Shown here piece after piece: positions 13,159 to 21,879 of a stretch of 64,000 bases of DNA; positions within the stretch are counted from its first letter, which is position 1, and each line of letters starts with the position of its first letter. Source of the DNA: Hymenopus coronatus (lineage: Eukaryota > Arthropoda > Insecta > Mantodea > Hymenopodidae); the NCBI GenBank assembly GCA_030762935.1, contig CM060883.1:90898001-90962000 (forward strand), read 5' to 3'. A program made the position numbers and the translations under genes. Under the pieces are notes generated by a model, which ran no database searches, was not told the origin of the DNA, and was given only the letters and a program-made list of their open reading frames with translations.

Positions 13159-13480
13159 GCATTGTGTGTGTATGTGTGTCCATAAGAAAAAAGGTATTTA
13201 AAATGTTGATTTCGTGTCTCATTAAACCCGCTTCCTTTTGGAAAATACATAATTAATATAGTAGGAGTAAATGACGGTTTTTCGATAGGAAGTTATGTGT
13301 TTAAACCCGCAACTGTATAAAAGCATGTGTTTTTAAACCCGTGTACGTTTGCAAACCCGGGTAACGTGTGTGGGGAGATAGACAGAGAGGGAGAGAGAGA
13401 ACATTACAAAAGGGAGGATGGGGCGTGATGTGGAAAATTACGCCGACCTTCACGACCAAGATGAGACGGGAGGGGTGGGG
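13159..13480. other. Spacer with recurring AAACCCG motif
   Basis: The heptamer AAACCCG occurs several times within about 150 bp (13226-13360), each time in a different surrounding sequence. I see no gene. A GA-rich run follows at 13380-13402. Confidence 0.35.
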
Positions 13481-13509
13481 GTTTCACGCACATGTGTGTG
13501 TGTGTGTCG

Positions 13510-13830
13510 ATACATAAAAGGAGGGCAACACTTGAGGACAGGAATGAACATGTAACCTGTACCAAAAGGATGTCAACAATTAAGTGCATGAATGAACTTG
13601 TCGAAACTTGTGTCTCACATAACAGTTGTATACGCAGGTTTGTTACACATTCTACAAAAAGAAAAAGGAGGTCAATACTCGAGGGCAGCAATGAACATGT
13701 GGGAAAACCTGTACTTTCATACACTCATGACAGTTGTTTAGGTAGACTAATTACAGGTGCGTGACTGTATAAAACAAAACCATCACTCGACGGACAGGAA
13801 TGAACATATTTTATCCCCTCCTCGCAAACA
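13510..13830. repeat. Iteron-like imperfect repeats beside the Polinton
   Basis: A unit of the form AAAAGGAGGTCAACACTCGA followed by GGACAGGAATGAACATGT recurs near 13516, 13567, 13664 and 13776, with substitutions and uneven spacing of about 50-110 bp. The array lies between the mariner-type elements and the Polinton genes, so it may be part of the Polinton left terminal region. No boundary proves that. Confidence 0.5.
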
Positions 13831-13935
13831 CACGAAAAGCTCCCTACTATTCTACGTCTGCACAAAACTGATGAAGTAGTCCTTTCACTGATCTGAGTGA
13901 CTGAGGGCCATCATCATGTATAGCGAGATTATTAG

Positions 13936-14190
13936 AAGCGCAATCGAGAGCGACAACGCCTACTGAGTAAACCTCGCAGAGTACGAGCAAACAAGCAACA
14001 TTTTGATGAAAAGTATGAGGAAACATGCAACGATGATATGCATTCCATCGTCTGCAAGGATCCATCGCATCCCGATGAAATGACCACATCTTTCCGTTGC
14101 GGAGATTACTGCTTCATGTGCCGCAAGCTAAAAGGGCGAGTACTTGACGAAATATATCTTAGTTTACTTATGATAAAAAAATACAGGTAG
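13936..14190 (+). other. Unrecognised open frame with a Cys/His cluster
   Basis: An open frame of about 84 codons runs between two stops. Its first third is rich in Arg and Lys; the middle carries a Cys, His, Cys, His, Cys, Cys, Cys series ending in the CGDYCFMC segment, which looks like a metal-binding knuckle. There is no early ATG in frame, so it would be an exon, a decayed gene or chance. Its place just left of the Polinton structural genes suggests an element gene. I do not recognise the family. Confidence 0.3.
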
Positions 14191-14842
14191 CAAAAAAAGA
14201 AAAAAAGAATATTGGGTAAAAAGTTCGAAGGAGATAAAGTGCCACCATACCGGGATGTGGATCCATCAAAGCAGGTGTCCGAGGTGAGCATCGAGACTTG
14301 GGCGAGAAAGAAGGTGTAGTTGAAGAAGAAAGGTAAGGTGAAAAAAATTATCAGAATGTCATTGTCAATAAAAGAAGAACCTTACATATATATAAAAAAG
14401 AGTACTGGTGAAAAAATAGCTGCATGTGTCTGTGTGTCTACAGGTCCGATAAGAAGCCTGAGAAGAAGAGGAACAAGTCAAATATCGGCAACAAGTAGAA
14501 GAGGATCGAAGATGTTATACTAATAATCCTTGATTCCTTATCAGAGAAAAAACCGTAGAAGGATGAAACCCCCTAGTGTGCTTATGCTAGATGATATCTC
14601 CATTACAGCCCACCATCGTGTGAATATAGGACCGCATTACGAACTCCCATCCCTTTACATCATAGCAAATAACGAAAAATTCGTATATATAACAAAAGAG
14701 TTCTGGTTGATAATAGTTCAAAACATAATAGTGATGGACTTGTATCTGAAAGACGGCAGGCTTCCATGTGTATCTTAGAGTGAGAATATAATCTACGCAT
14801 ACACTTTAATAGTGCATATGAATAACGTAAACGAAATAGCTT
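14191..14842. other. Left part of Polinton region, no recognised gene
   Basis: Several short plus-strand frames (for example 14530-14778) look mildly coding-like but are unrecognised. I looked for a protein-primed DNA polymerase B, which Polintons usually carry, and saw no trace of it here. Confidence 0.4.
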
Positions 14843-14942
14843 TTAATTCAAAATCTTCTCGGGCTTCTAGCCAGGTAAAAACTTGGCTTGGTGTCAAGCC
14901 AAGTTTTTACCTGGCTAGAAGCCCGAGAAGATTTTGAATTAA
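14843..14942. repeat. Perfect palindrome, 48-bp arms with 4-bp loop
   Basis: Bases 14843-14890 are the exact reverse complement of 14895-14942, separated by GTGT. The right arm is continuous with the open frame that follows (to 15181), so the left arm looks like an inverted duplicate of it. There is not one mismatch, in an element whose genes are otherwise visibly decayed. Confidence 0.95.
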
Positions 14943-15181
14943 CACGTCGCCAGGAAAGCTTTAGTTCTTATTTTGAAATAGCTTTTGTGAATACATGTCT
15001 AAACGAAAAAAGTATAAATCTGACTGGTGATTCTCTAACAGGACTGAAGAGGCTTATACCTTTTATTGAAGTACATTTATTTCAATTGCATGATGTACAA
15101 AAGTCAATGTGTTCATATAAAGTGAGAGGTAGGAGAAGGGTTAGGGAGATGTATCTTAAAATCAATAAACATATTAAATAA
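14888..15181 (+). other. Unrecognised open frame overlapping the palindrome
   Basis: About 97 codons are open on the plus strand, ending just before an AATAAA-containing segment. The frame converges on the capsid gene on the other strand, which carries its own AATAAA-type signal at 15203-15208 (seen as TTTATT on the plus strand). The C-terminus is Arg/Lys-rich. I do not recognise the product. There is no ATG at the start, so it may be the 3' part of a Polinton gene cut off by the inversion that made the palindrome. Confidence 0.35.
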
Positions 15182-15236
15182 AATAGCAGTGTTCCATTCA
15201 TTCTTTATTTATATAAAAATAACAAAACTAGAGGTT

Positions 15237-16429
15237 CTATATAATAGATTGAACAACATGAGTTAGAGGTTTATAAGTGAACAATTTATCATGAATAATC
15301 AAACAAAACAATGATGTTTGCAGAGGAAAGTTTGCCAATGCCTGAACCTCTAATCGGATGTTAACAGCACCAGTCACAGACTTCTCAGGCTGATGAGGGC
15401 AGTCGATGACAAATAGAGGTGCTTATTTCAAAAAATAATTTCTCTTCAGTTCTCTTTACCACAAGAATACTGAAATCTAGAATACTGATCGTAGAGAAAT
15501 GCAAATGTAGAATTTCCGAAATCTAAAGTCATATGATGATAAGGGTAACATTCACTGTTTAGATAAAGCTTCAAGTTATTAATATTGCAATGATCAAATA
15601 GAGAGCTATCCTTAGCAAGATAATTCAGTCTATCAGTTTGTGCACCTACAATAACAAAACGCGGTTTCTCAAGCTTCGATGTCGTCGCAACGTTCCATAT
15701 GAACGCTTTCATCTGCGGTACAGCAGGTTGAGTGTGAAGGTCCAGGGTTCGAAAAACAACGTGTAGAGGCAGATCTGGCTTGACAAGTTTAAGTTTCTCC
15801 ACCCTCTCAGATTCGGAAAGTCGAAGTACGTGCATCCTCCATTCAATCCTGGTTAGTTTAAGAATGGTTAAATCGTTGCCCATTATACAGTTATTAGAAT
15901 TCTTAGATCTAATGAGAACGAATTCGAACTTGCTATTCAGTATGAGGTCCTTGTAATCCTCTGAGAAGCGCAGAAGCATTGAGAGAGGAACGATAGCGTT
16001 GAATACTCCATTCGATGCATTCACAATGTCTACATCTTCTCCCGGATAGGTCCAACCATTGTTCTGTAACCGATTGGAGTCTAAAATGTTCAGAGAAGCA
16101 TAGTTGCGCAAAGTCGAAGAAATGCCTGTATTCGTGGTCCTGTCTATAGTAGTACCATTCACATTTATTCGAATTTCATCAAACAGAAATGCCATGGCAT
16201 TGTTGGTTACCTTTGATGATGAGGATTCACCAGTAGATTTAGTAAGAGACCCTTCTATGTACAGATAACTTCTGCTAGGAAGTGTGTACAAATCCTCAGC
16301 CTGACATGGTATCCGAATTTCATCGTTCAAATCGAGAGCCGACATGTTGTAAGGTAGGAAAACGTGTTCTTCTTATTTGCTAATCTTATCATCAAAAGTT
16401 GGAACGCCTGTGACATCCAAAACATCCAT
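15237..16429 (-). pseudogene. Polinton major capsid protein (double jelly-roll, hexon-like), broken
   Basis: This gene would make the main virion building block, a double-jelly-roll protein of about 397 residues that trimerises into capsomers. The longest intact part is 299 codons (15446-16345), with motifs typical of insect Polinton capsids: NDEIRIPC near the start, EKPRFVIVGAQTDR near residue 232, and FDHCNINNLKLYLNSECYPY beyond it. The likely original start is the ATG at 16427-16429, in the same frame; an in-frame TAA at 16373-16375 separates it from the long frame. Near 15430-15445 a frameshift precedes a C-terminal segment that ends at 15237-15239 and includes LIIHDKLF. Identity rests on remembered family similarity. 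Confidence 0.85.
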
Positions 16430-17247
16430 TACAGAACCTTGAAACCCAGCTCCTTGAGGAAATTCTGTTTAGATGATGTTAGGACATAGCGTGTCAAACA
16501 CTGATTAGGTCGCAATCTTGAGCGAATATTTTTATTATAGTAATACTTTCGTCTTATATGTAGCCTCACAGAAATAACCTCGTTTCTGAGGTCGAGTGCA
16601 TCGCCATTCTGGTCCACCACTCGAATGCTGACCTCATCAATGAGATTTGTGTCAGACATTGGCAGATATATAGGGCTGGATGGTTTCTAAGAAATGTGGT
16701 ATCCAGGAGGAATTGACGGGGAAAATTCGTAAAGAAAATGACCACTCTTGCCATTGATGGATCAATCCGTTGCAAGGCTACACTCAATATGTATAATGCT
16801 GACTTTAAAGATGTTCACCATCTCCTCGAATTCTGTAAGCATTGCAGGCTGTACCACACGCTTCCCGGTGAAACCCAGGAGAGAACCAACCGATCTCTCT
16901 TGAGTAAAGTCAATAGCATAGGGACACTGAATCTCTGCTTTCATGGTGTTATTATTGGGACGTAGAAAAAATGTAGCATTAGCCTTGAGTCTAGCCTTTA
17001 GGAAATTGTGTATATCATCTATTTCATAAGTACCAGGTGAAATCACAATAGTTTCAAGTCCTCCATTTCTAACGTAATGGAAAAGGTTGTTGCTTTGATC
17101 AACATTTGCTATTGAGTAAAATGTTTCGAAGTTCAATAAAGCAATCTCGTAAGCAGCATTAGGATCTAGATGGAGAGGGGGATTTAGATGAGTAGATAAA
17201 CTAGAAGTAGATCCGCTTGCAGTGATGGTGTAACTCATTCTGACCAT
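16429..17247 (-). pseudogene. Polinton penton-like minor capsid protein, broken
   Basis: The first 161 codons (down to 16762) carry features of the Polinton single-jelly-roll penton family: an N-terminal YEIALLNFETFYSIANV segment, an ISPGTYEIDDI segment and SVGSLLGF. After a frameshift near 16760 the C-terminal part continues in the frame 16659-16429, with VRLHIRRKYY. The protein would occupy capsid vertices. The final tail (LKELGFKVL before the stop) may be a separate small element gene whose boundary was lost. Its stop overlaps the capsid start as TAATG. The ATG at 17245-17247 follows the protease stop by about 24 bp, as expected for a compact structural cluster. Confidence 0.8.
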
Positions 17248-17270
17248 GCAGACTCAATTGAGAAACTGTT

Positions 17271-17694
17271 TTATAGCAGAAACTGCAAGCGCAAGTGACC
17301 GCAAATCACAGAATTAAAATATTGATATATTGTCCTGTTACACAAGACATTCACACCTGTGAGGTAGGATTCGATCTCTTTTGGAGGCCTCAGATTTCCA
17401 AAAGTATCGAAATTAAACGCTACATTTCCATTCTTACGTATAGCAACCCAATGTGTTCCTGGATTACGTGAACTAACCAGGTTTAACTACAGTCCTCTTT
17501 GAAAGTTTAGGTCGTAGAGGAAGTTTGTCGAGCATGTAGACGCCTCTAAAATAGGGAATGTGTAGCCGTCTAGCATAAGCTTCAATCTCAGTACTATTTA
17601 AGGCCTTCTCCGGGACATATACAGCCCTCGTTCTAAGTTTTTGGACGTAAATACAAGCCTTTTCCCTTTCGCTTCTTGCGTCTCCCTCCAGCAC
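17271..17694 (-). pseudogene. Polinton adenain-like cysteine protease, broken
   Basis: This would be the maturation protease that cleaves capsid proteins. The N-terminal half (17694-17473) is open and contains IPYFRGVYMLDKLP, typical of this family. A stop and frameshift at about 17465-17475 precede the second half, which keeps the whole catalytic signature: His in GTHWVA (17442-17459), Asp in FDTFG (17397-17411), and Cys in NSVICGH (codon 17301-17303). A Gln lies just upstream of the Cys, as in adenain. The catalytic residues survive, so the frameshift is the main visible lesion. The start overlaps the end of the PLA2/pX gene. Confidence 0.85.
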
Positions 17695-18261
17695 GCCTAA
17701 GACCTTTCCCCATTGCTAAGGCTTCCGTATGACGGTTGTGCCGAGCCAATTCGTTTAGTTGTCTCTCAGCAGCTCACTTCCTATTCACAGAGGTAGCGAT
17801 CTGAGCAGCACCATCAGCCATGCTACTAGCAGCACCCAACGCAGCCAACAGAGGTAATAGGGGTAAGAACCCACCCCTAACAGGTGGCGGTACAACCCTC
17901 TTCTTTGTCGAGCGTTTCTTGCCCAGGGCCAACTTCCCCTTCATGGTGGTGGTCACAAGTCTAGCAGCGAGCTTCTCGCCAAAAGTAGCGTCCGATTCCA
18001 AGCTTTTTCTATAAGAACTTTATCTGCCAAATGACTCGAACCTGTGTCCTGATGCGTAGCGTAAACCAAATCGTGCTCGACGCAGTAACTGTCCAATTTA
18101 TTAACAGGCAAATCTCCTCTCTGCAATCGTTTATGTAGTGCCGTTCCACGACCACAATACTTGTTACCTGGCAGATGAGCCTCAAATGGTAGAGAACCAA
18201 TCAAAAAATTAAGTATTCCAGAACCTCTCTTGGATGACTTCCGATGACGTCCAGTGCTCAT
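17633..18261 (-). pseudogene. PLA2-domain plus pX-like minor capsid protein, broken
   Basis: The N-terminal 102 codons form a phospholipase A2 domain of the parvovirus VP1u type: calcium loop YCGRGT at residues 35-40 (the usual Pro is Arg here) and the catalytic His63-Asp64 in LDSYCVEHDLVY. In parvoviruses this domain helps particles leave the endosome; the same role is inferred here. After a frameshift near 17980 comes a basic stretch and a hydrophobic Gly/Ala/Leu-rich segment (GGFLPLLPLLAALGAA), like adenovirus pX/pVI-type core or lytic peptides. An in-frame TGA at 17774-17776 interrupts a further basic tail that ends at 17633-17635 and overlaps the protease. The ATG at 18261 heads the minus-strand block. 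Confidence 0.85.
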
Positions 18262-18314
18262 GATACACTATGAAATAAAAAGCCCAATATATACCTTATA
18301 ATCTTAGTCATAAG
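18262..18314. promoter_or_regulatory. Divergent intergenic region of the Polinton
   Basis: Only 53 bp separate the starts of the PLA2/pX gene (minus) and the ATPase gene (plus). The gap is AT-rich and contains a TATATA segment. Both transcription units must have started here or in the neighbouring coding sequence. This is inferred from layout; no promoter element is proven. Confidence 0.4.
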
Positions 18315-19012
18315 ATGGAAATAGTAAAGCAAAAGTGTTCCCCACCTTTACACGTTCTAGACTTCGAAAATGACACGTATCAAGGAAGACATGGGCCTCT
18401 ATTCCCAAGTAATGTCAGAGCTCTCATTCTGGGTAGCTCCAACGCTCGAAAGACAAATATCTTACTCAATATCTTAACTCATGAGAACAGGCTTAGGTTC
18501 AAGAACCTTTACATATACTCTAAATCGCTGCACCAACCAAATATCAATACCTACTCAAAGTGCTGGAAAACATACCCCATATAGGAGTGTACATGTTTGA
18601 GGAGGGGGATAAGGTACTCCAACCCTCTGAAGCCAAAGAAAATTCCATATTTATATTGATGACGTCATCGACGAGAAGCAAGGTAATAAGCCTCGTATTA
18701 CAGTGTGGGGAGACACCGTAACTTCGATGCCGTTTACCTAGCGCAGTCATATGCAAAAGTACCAAAACATTTAATTAGGGACAATGCAAATATGATTGTA
18801 TTATTCAGACAAGATAATCTCAGCCTAAAGCATATGTATGATGATTAAATACAGATATGAGTTATACAAAATTCAGAGAATTGTGTAAACAAATGTGAGA
18901 GAGCAATTTTGGATCGAATCTGAGACCCTCTGTTGTCATTGTACCAGACTTCCCGCTGAAGGAAGAGAAATACCGAAACAGTTTGGATGTCTTTATAAGA
19001 GTGAATAATTAA
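18315..19012 (+). pseudogene. Polinton packaging ATPase (FtsK/HerA type), broken
   Basis: This would pump the genome into the capsid using ATP. The first 90 codons carry a Walker A-like loop at residues 40-47, GSSNARKT; the family norm has Gly before the Lys, so Gly to Arg here would probably impair nucleotide binding. After a frameshift near 18584 a Walker B-like segment follows (IYIDDVIDEKQ, about 18650-18685). Then come LAQSYAKVPKHLIRDNAN (about 18737-18790) and a FRQDNLSLKHMYDD segment, both characteristic of the Polinton ATPase. Several stops follow before the end at 19010-19012. The gene starts right after the divergent gap. Confidence 0.85.
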
Positions 19013-19019
19013 GAGGAGT

Positions 19020-20124
19020 TATCATTTCAATCTTAAGTATCGATAGATTTGGATCCAGGAGAGTTATCCCCTCAAAAGGCGTGCTTAATCGATATGTCCT
19101 AAATCAGGATGGCTCGGGAAACTATCAATTCAAGAAAAAACTACTGTACAATGTTCAGGATCCTGAAGAAGGTGACGATGCAACGACTATACGATACATT
19201 GATACGCTTACGACTGACATCGAGAATAAAATGCAAATTATTGTCGAGAGGAGTGTGCGACAACACATGTGCGAATTTGAAGCTTTGCTTAGGAACCACG
19301 CACAAACGTCGCTCGATGCACAATACACAAATCTAATGGAATACCTAAAAGTAAATACGCCTTCAAGTGCGATACAGAAAATAATGTTATGGATACAATA
19401 AGAATGAAGATACTATTGCCTCCAATTCACGATCGTGATGTTCCGAATATAAAATATAATAGACTACATAAATGAAAGGGCACCGATGAACGATGACCAC
19501 GGAAACGTTTTCTTTCGAGAAGAAAAAAAAAAAAAAGAATAAAGGAGGTATCAGATCCTGTAGACGATAGCGATGCAGCAACTAAAAAATGTGATAAACA
19601 CTTTGTTGCAAAGAAACAAAATGAAGCGCAGCCTATCTTAAACAGAACTCTTCTTCTATGGCTGCAAATATTGCTACAGCAGTGGAGAAAAACCAGGATA
19701 CTCTAGTAAACCGCCAAACTTCACTGGATAAATACCTAATCTCAACAATGGATAGCGTCAATATTCTAAAATCTCAGGCGAGAGTCAGCATGCATTAGGA
19801 CAAATGAAAAATCTGCTTATAATTACAGTGCAAACAAAACCATTCAGAGGTGACTCACCAAGGTAAATGTTAACGTAGGGACTCGATCACTACAAGTCCA
19901 CTGTGAACGGAGAGGTGATTGCTTGCACTATAACCTCATCACTGCATTCTTATACTAGTGCAGATACGATGACTGCTGTAAATGATAAGTTTATTGAAAT
20001 GTATCCAACACCCATTCTAAAAGGTGACATAATCAGTTTCACAGCTCCTGCTAATCTAGCTAAAGACGGTTATGTTCTAAATATAGAATTACACATTTAC
20101 TATAAAATGACGACGACAATTTAA
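19020..20124 (+). pseudogene. Putative Polinton fibre-like structural gene, broken
   Basis: The early part (19081-19401) has the form YQFKKKLLYNVQDPEEGDDA, which resembles the repeated shaft-like motif of Polinton and adintovirus fibre-like proteins (N-K-R-L-x-N-V-x-D-P). The C-terminal frame (19903-20124) ends in a short open segment consistent with a beta-rich head. Between them lie many stops, including an A-rich run at 19520-19535. A role in host attachment is inferred only from motif and position after the ATPase. Other readings are possible. Confidence 0.5.
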
Positions 20125-20149
20125 ACGCAGATTCATTTAATGATGGATG

Positions 20150-20908
20150 CTGAAGGTATAAGGCATAAGCAATTCATCGCTGAACAAAGAAAGGCAATAA
20201 GAGAGAAGTTACGTTTCCTGAAAGGTCTCAAGTTTGAAACCCAGCGTGTAATGTCTTAGGTTCTCCAACCCGTAACTGTTCCGTTGATGAGTATAATAAA
20301 AAAAACAAGAAACGCAGAAACAATGTCCCCGATCCGTAGCGGAAGAAAACGTGAATCTAGAGCATGAAGCAGACACTCTTTCGACTACCTGCAGAAAATT
20401 CGCACTGCCAGTGCCAGCACGCTAGACACGACTTTTGGAGTACGCTACGAAGATGGCGTGTATAAGATAGGGAATAAAAGAACTGCATTTGCAGACAACA
20501 GTATTCAAACAGGAGAAGATATTTATGCGGCAAGACCTAGCTTATATGAGCTAATATTCAAGTGTATACCTCGGAGCTCGACATATACCGAAGACGATCT
20601 GGATATATATATATTCATATATCCTGAAAACAGCTTCAGTTCACATACAGGGCTACAGCAGGAACGGTCTCGTGAGATCGAACAGAAGTTTTAAGTATAA
20701 AAACATAATACGTGACCTAATTGCCAGCAAGACCGGTTTGGGTCTTGAATGGAAGGAACACGTTCCCCGTAGAAATTTGGATTACGTATACTGGTCTGAC
20801 CCTAATGTTTTGATTAGAAGGCTCAGGTTACTTTTTGCATCAAGGGATGCAGGCAATTTGAATCATAGCTCTGAAATTCAAGAAATAATAACAGAATTGA
20901 AAATATAA
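20150..20908 (+). pseudogene. Uncharacterised Polinton gene upstream of integrase, broken
   Basis: Fragments in three frames match a protein often found beside Polinton integrases in insects and cnidarians. An N-terminal segment near 20150-20230 is rich in charged residues. A segment at 20431-20560 includes DTTFGVRYEDGVYKIG. A segment at 20700-20908 includes YWSDPNVLIRRLRLLFASR, equivalent to the family's D-P-N-x-L-x-x-R-L-R-L-L motif. The function is unknown to me. At least two frameshifts and a CA-rich insertion break it. Confidence 0.6.
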
Positions 20909-20919
20909 AAACTTATAGC

Positions 20920-21846
20920 ATGATCAGGCGAAATATTGCAATTGAATTACATTCCCCAGTCAGAAGGAAATTCTTGTGCAGAAAAATAGTAGGTAACGGT
21001 CTTAATGACTTATTACAAATAGACCTTATTGAAATGATACCATATGCAAAAGAAAATAAAAATTATAAGTACATTCTTATTGCAGTTAATTTTTATTTTA
21101 AAATGGCTTATGGAACACCTTTGAAAGACAAATCTGCAGTTAGTGTTACTAAGGCAATGCAAGATATACTGTCGCATCTAGATTCACCACCTAAGAGTAT
21201 TCAATCTGATAATGGTAAAGAATTTTATAGTCGAAATTTCAGAAAATTGATGGCTAGATACAGAATTAATCATTACAGTACATTCAGCACCATAAAGGCC
21301 GTTGCCATAGAGCGTTTAATAAGAACACTTAAAAATATGATGCATATAGAGTTTGCGGCTAGAGGTTCCTCTAAGTGGCTGGCCTTGTAACCAACAATAA
21401 TTAATTTGTATAATAATACGTACCATTCAACGATCCGCATGAAGCCTCTCGACGTGAGAAACAATGACCTTCTCTTAACAAGTTTTCGTCATGTTTGGAT
21501 GAGGAAGGAGCATAGGAATGCAAGGAGGTTTAAAGATGGCAACTATGTGCGAATCTCTACACATAAGAGTTTACTCGAGAAAGGTTACACACCGAATTGG
21601 AGCACTGAAATATTTCGTGTCGTCAGCACAAGACATAATGTTCCACCTACCTACCATCTGCAGGACGGCGATGGAAATGTAATAAAAGAAGGCTTCTATG
21701 GACCTGAGTTGCAAAGAACCCGGTAACCCAATACATTTCTGGTGGAGAGGATACTACGAGTCGTGGAAATAATTTATTTGTCAAGTGGTTAGGGTTCCCT
21801 AGGACGGAATGGATAGATAAAGATGCTGTAGCGTATAACCTGAAAT
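20920..21846 (+). pseudogene. Polinton integrase (retroviral type, with chromodomain-like tail), broken
   Basis: This would insert the element DNA into host chromosomes. The core domain keeps its acidic triad: Asp35 in LLQIDLIEM, Asp97 in IQSDNGKEF and Glu131 in AIERLIRTLK, numbered from 20920. A single TAA at 21388-21390 interrupts the frame, which then continues in register from 21391 through NNTYHSTIRMKPLDV, the usual C-terminal half. After 21726 the frame shifts and a GLGFPRTEW segment gives a chromodomain-like tail ending about 21846. The N-terminal zinc-binding part is missing or lies in the broken preceding gene. It is less damaged than its neighbours. Confidence 0.9.
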
Positions 21847-21879
21847 AAAACACTTAAGTATAAAAAGCGAAATAAAAAA

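Larger units (their letters stand above)
13830..21846. mobile_element. Decayed Polinton/Maverick (adintovirus-like) element
   Basis: The core at 15237-21846 carries the hallmark set: double-jelly-roll capsid, penton-like protein, adenain-like protease, PLA2/pX minor capsid protein, FtsK/HerA packaging ATPase, fibre-like gene and retroviral-type integrase. The minus-strand structural block and the plus-strand ATPase-integrase block diverge from 18.26-18.31 kb. Each gene is broken by at least one frameshift or stop, so this is an endogenous, inactive copy. The left border is set only by the start of unexplained coding-like sequence and the right border by the integrase end; I could not find terminal inverted repeats. 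DNA polymerase B was not found. Confidence 0.9.

Noticed and set aside
13226..13360. Telomere-like AAACCCG repeats
   Set aside because: The heptamers are scattered in different contexts and not tandem; they do not form a telomeric array.
13510..13830. CRISPR-like array
   Set aside because: Repeats are imperfect, spacers are irregular, and the DNA is animal. Iteron-like or minisatellite DNA is a better description.
13847..14089. Minus-strand 80-codon frame near the Polinton left side
   Set aside because: It is antisense to the Cys/His-rich plus-strand frame and has no recognisable motif.
16738..16965. Plus-strand open frame of 75 codons across the penton-like gene
   Set aside because: It is antisense to the better-supported penton-like coding sequence.
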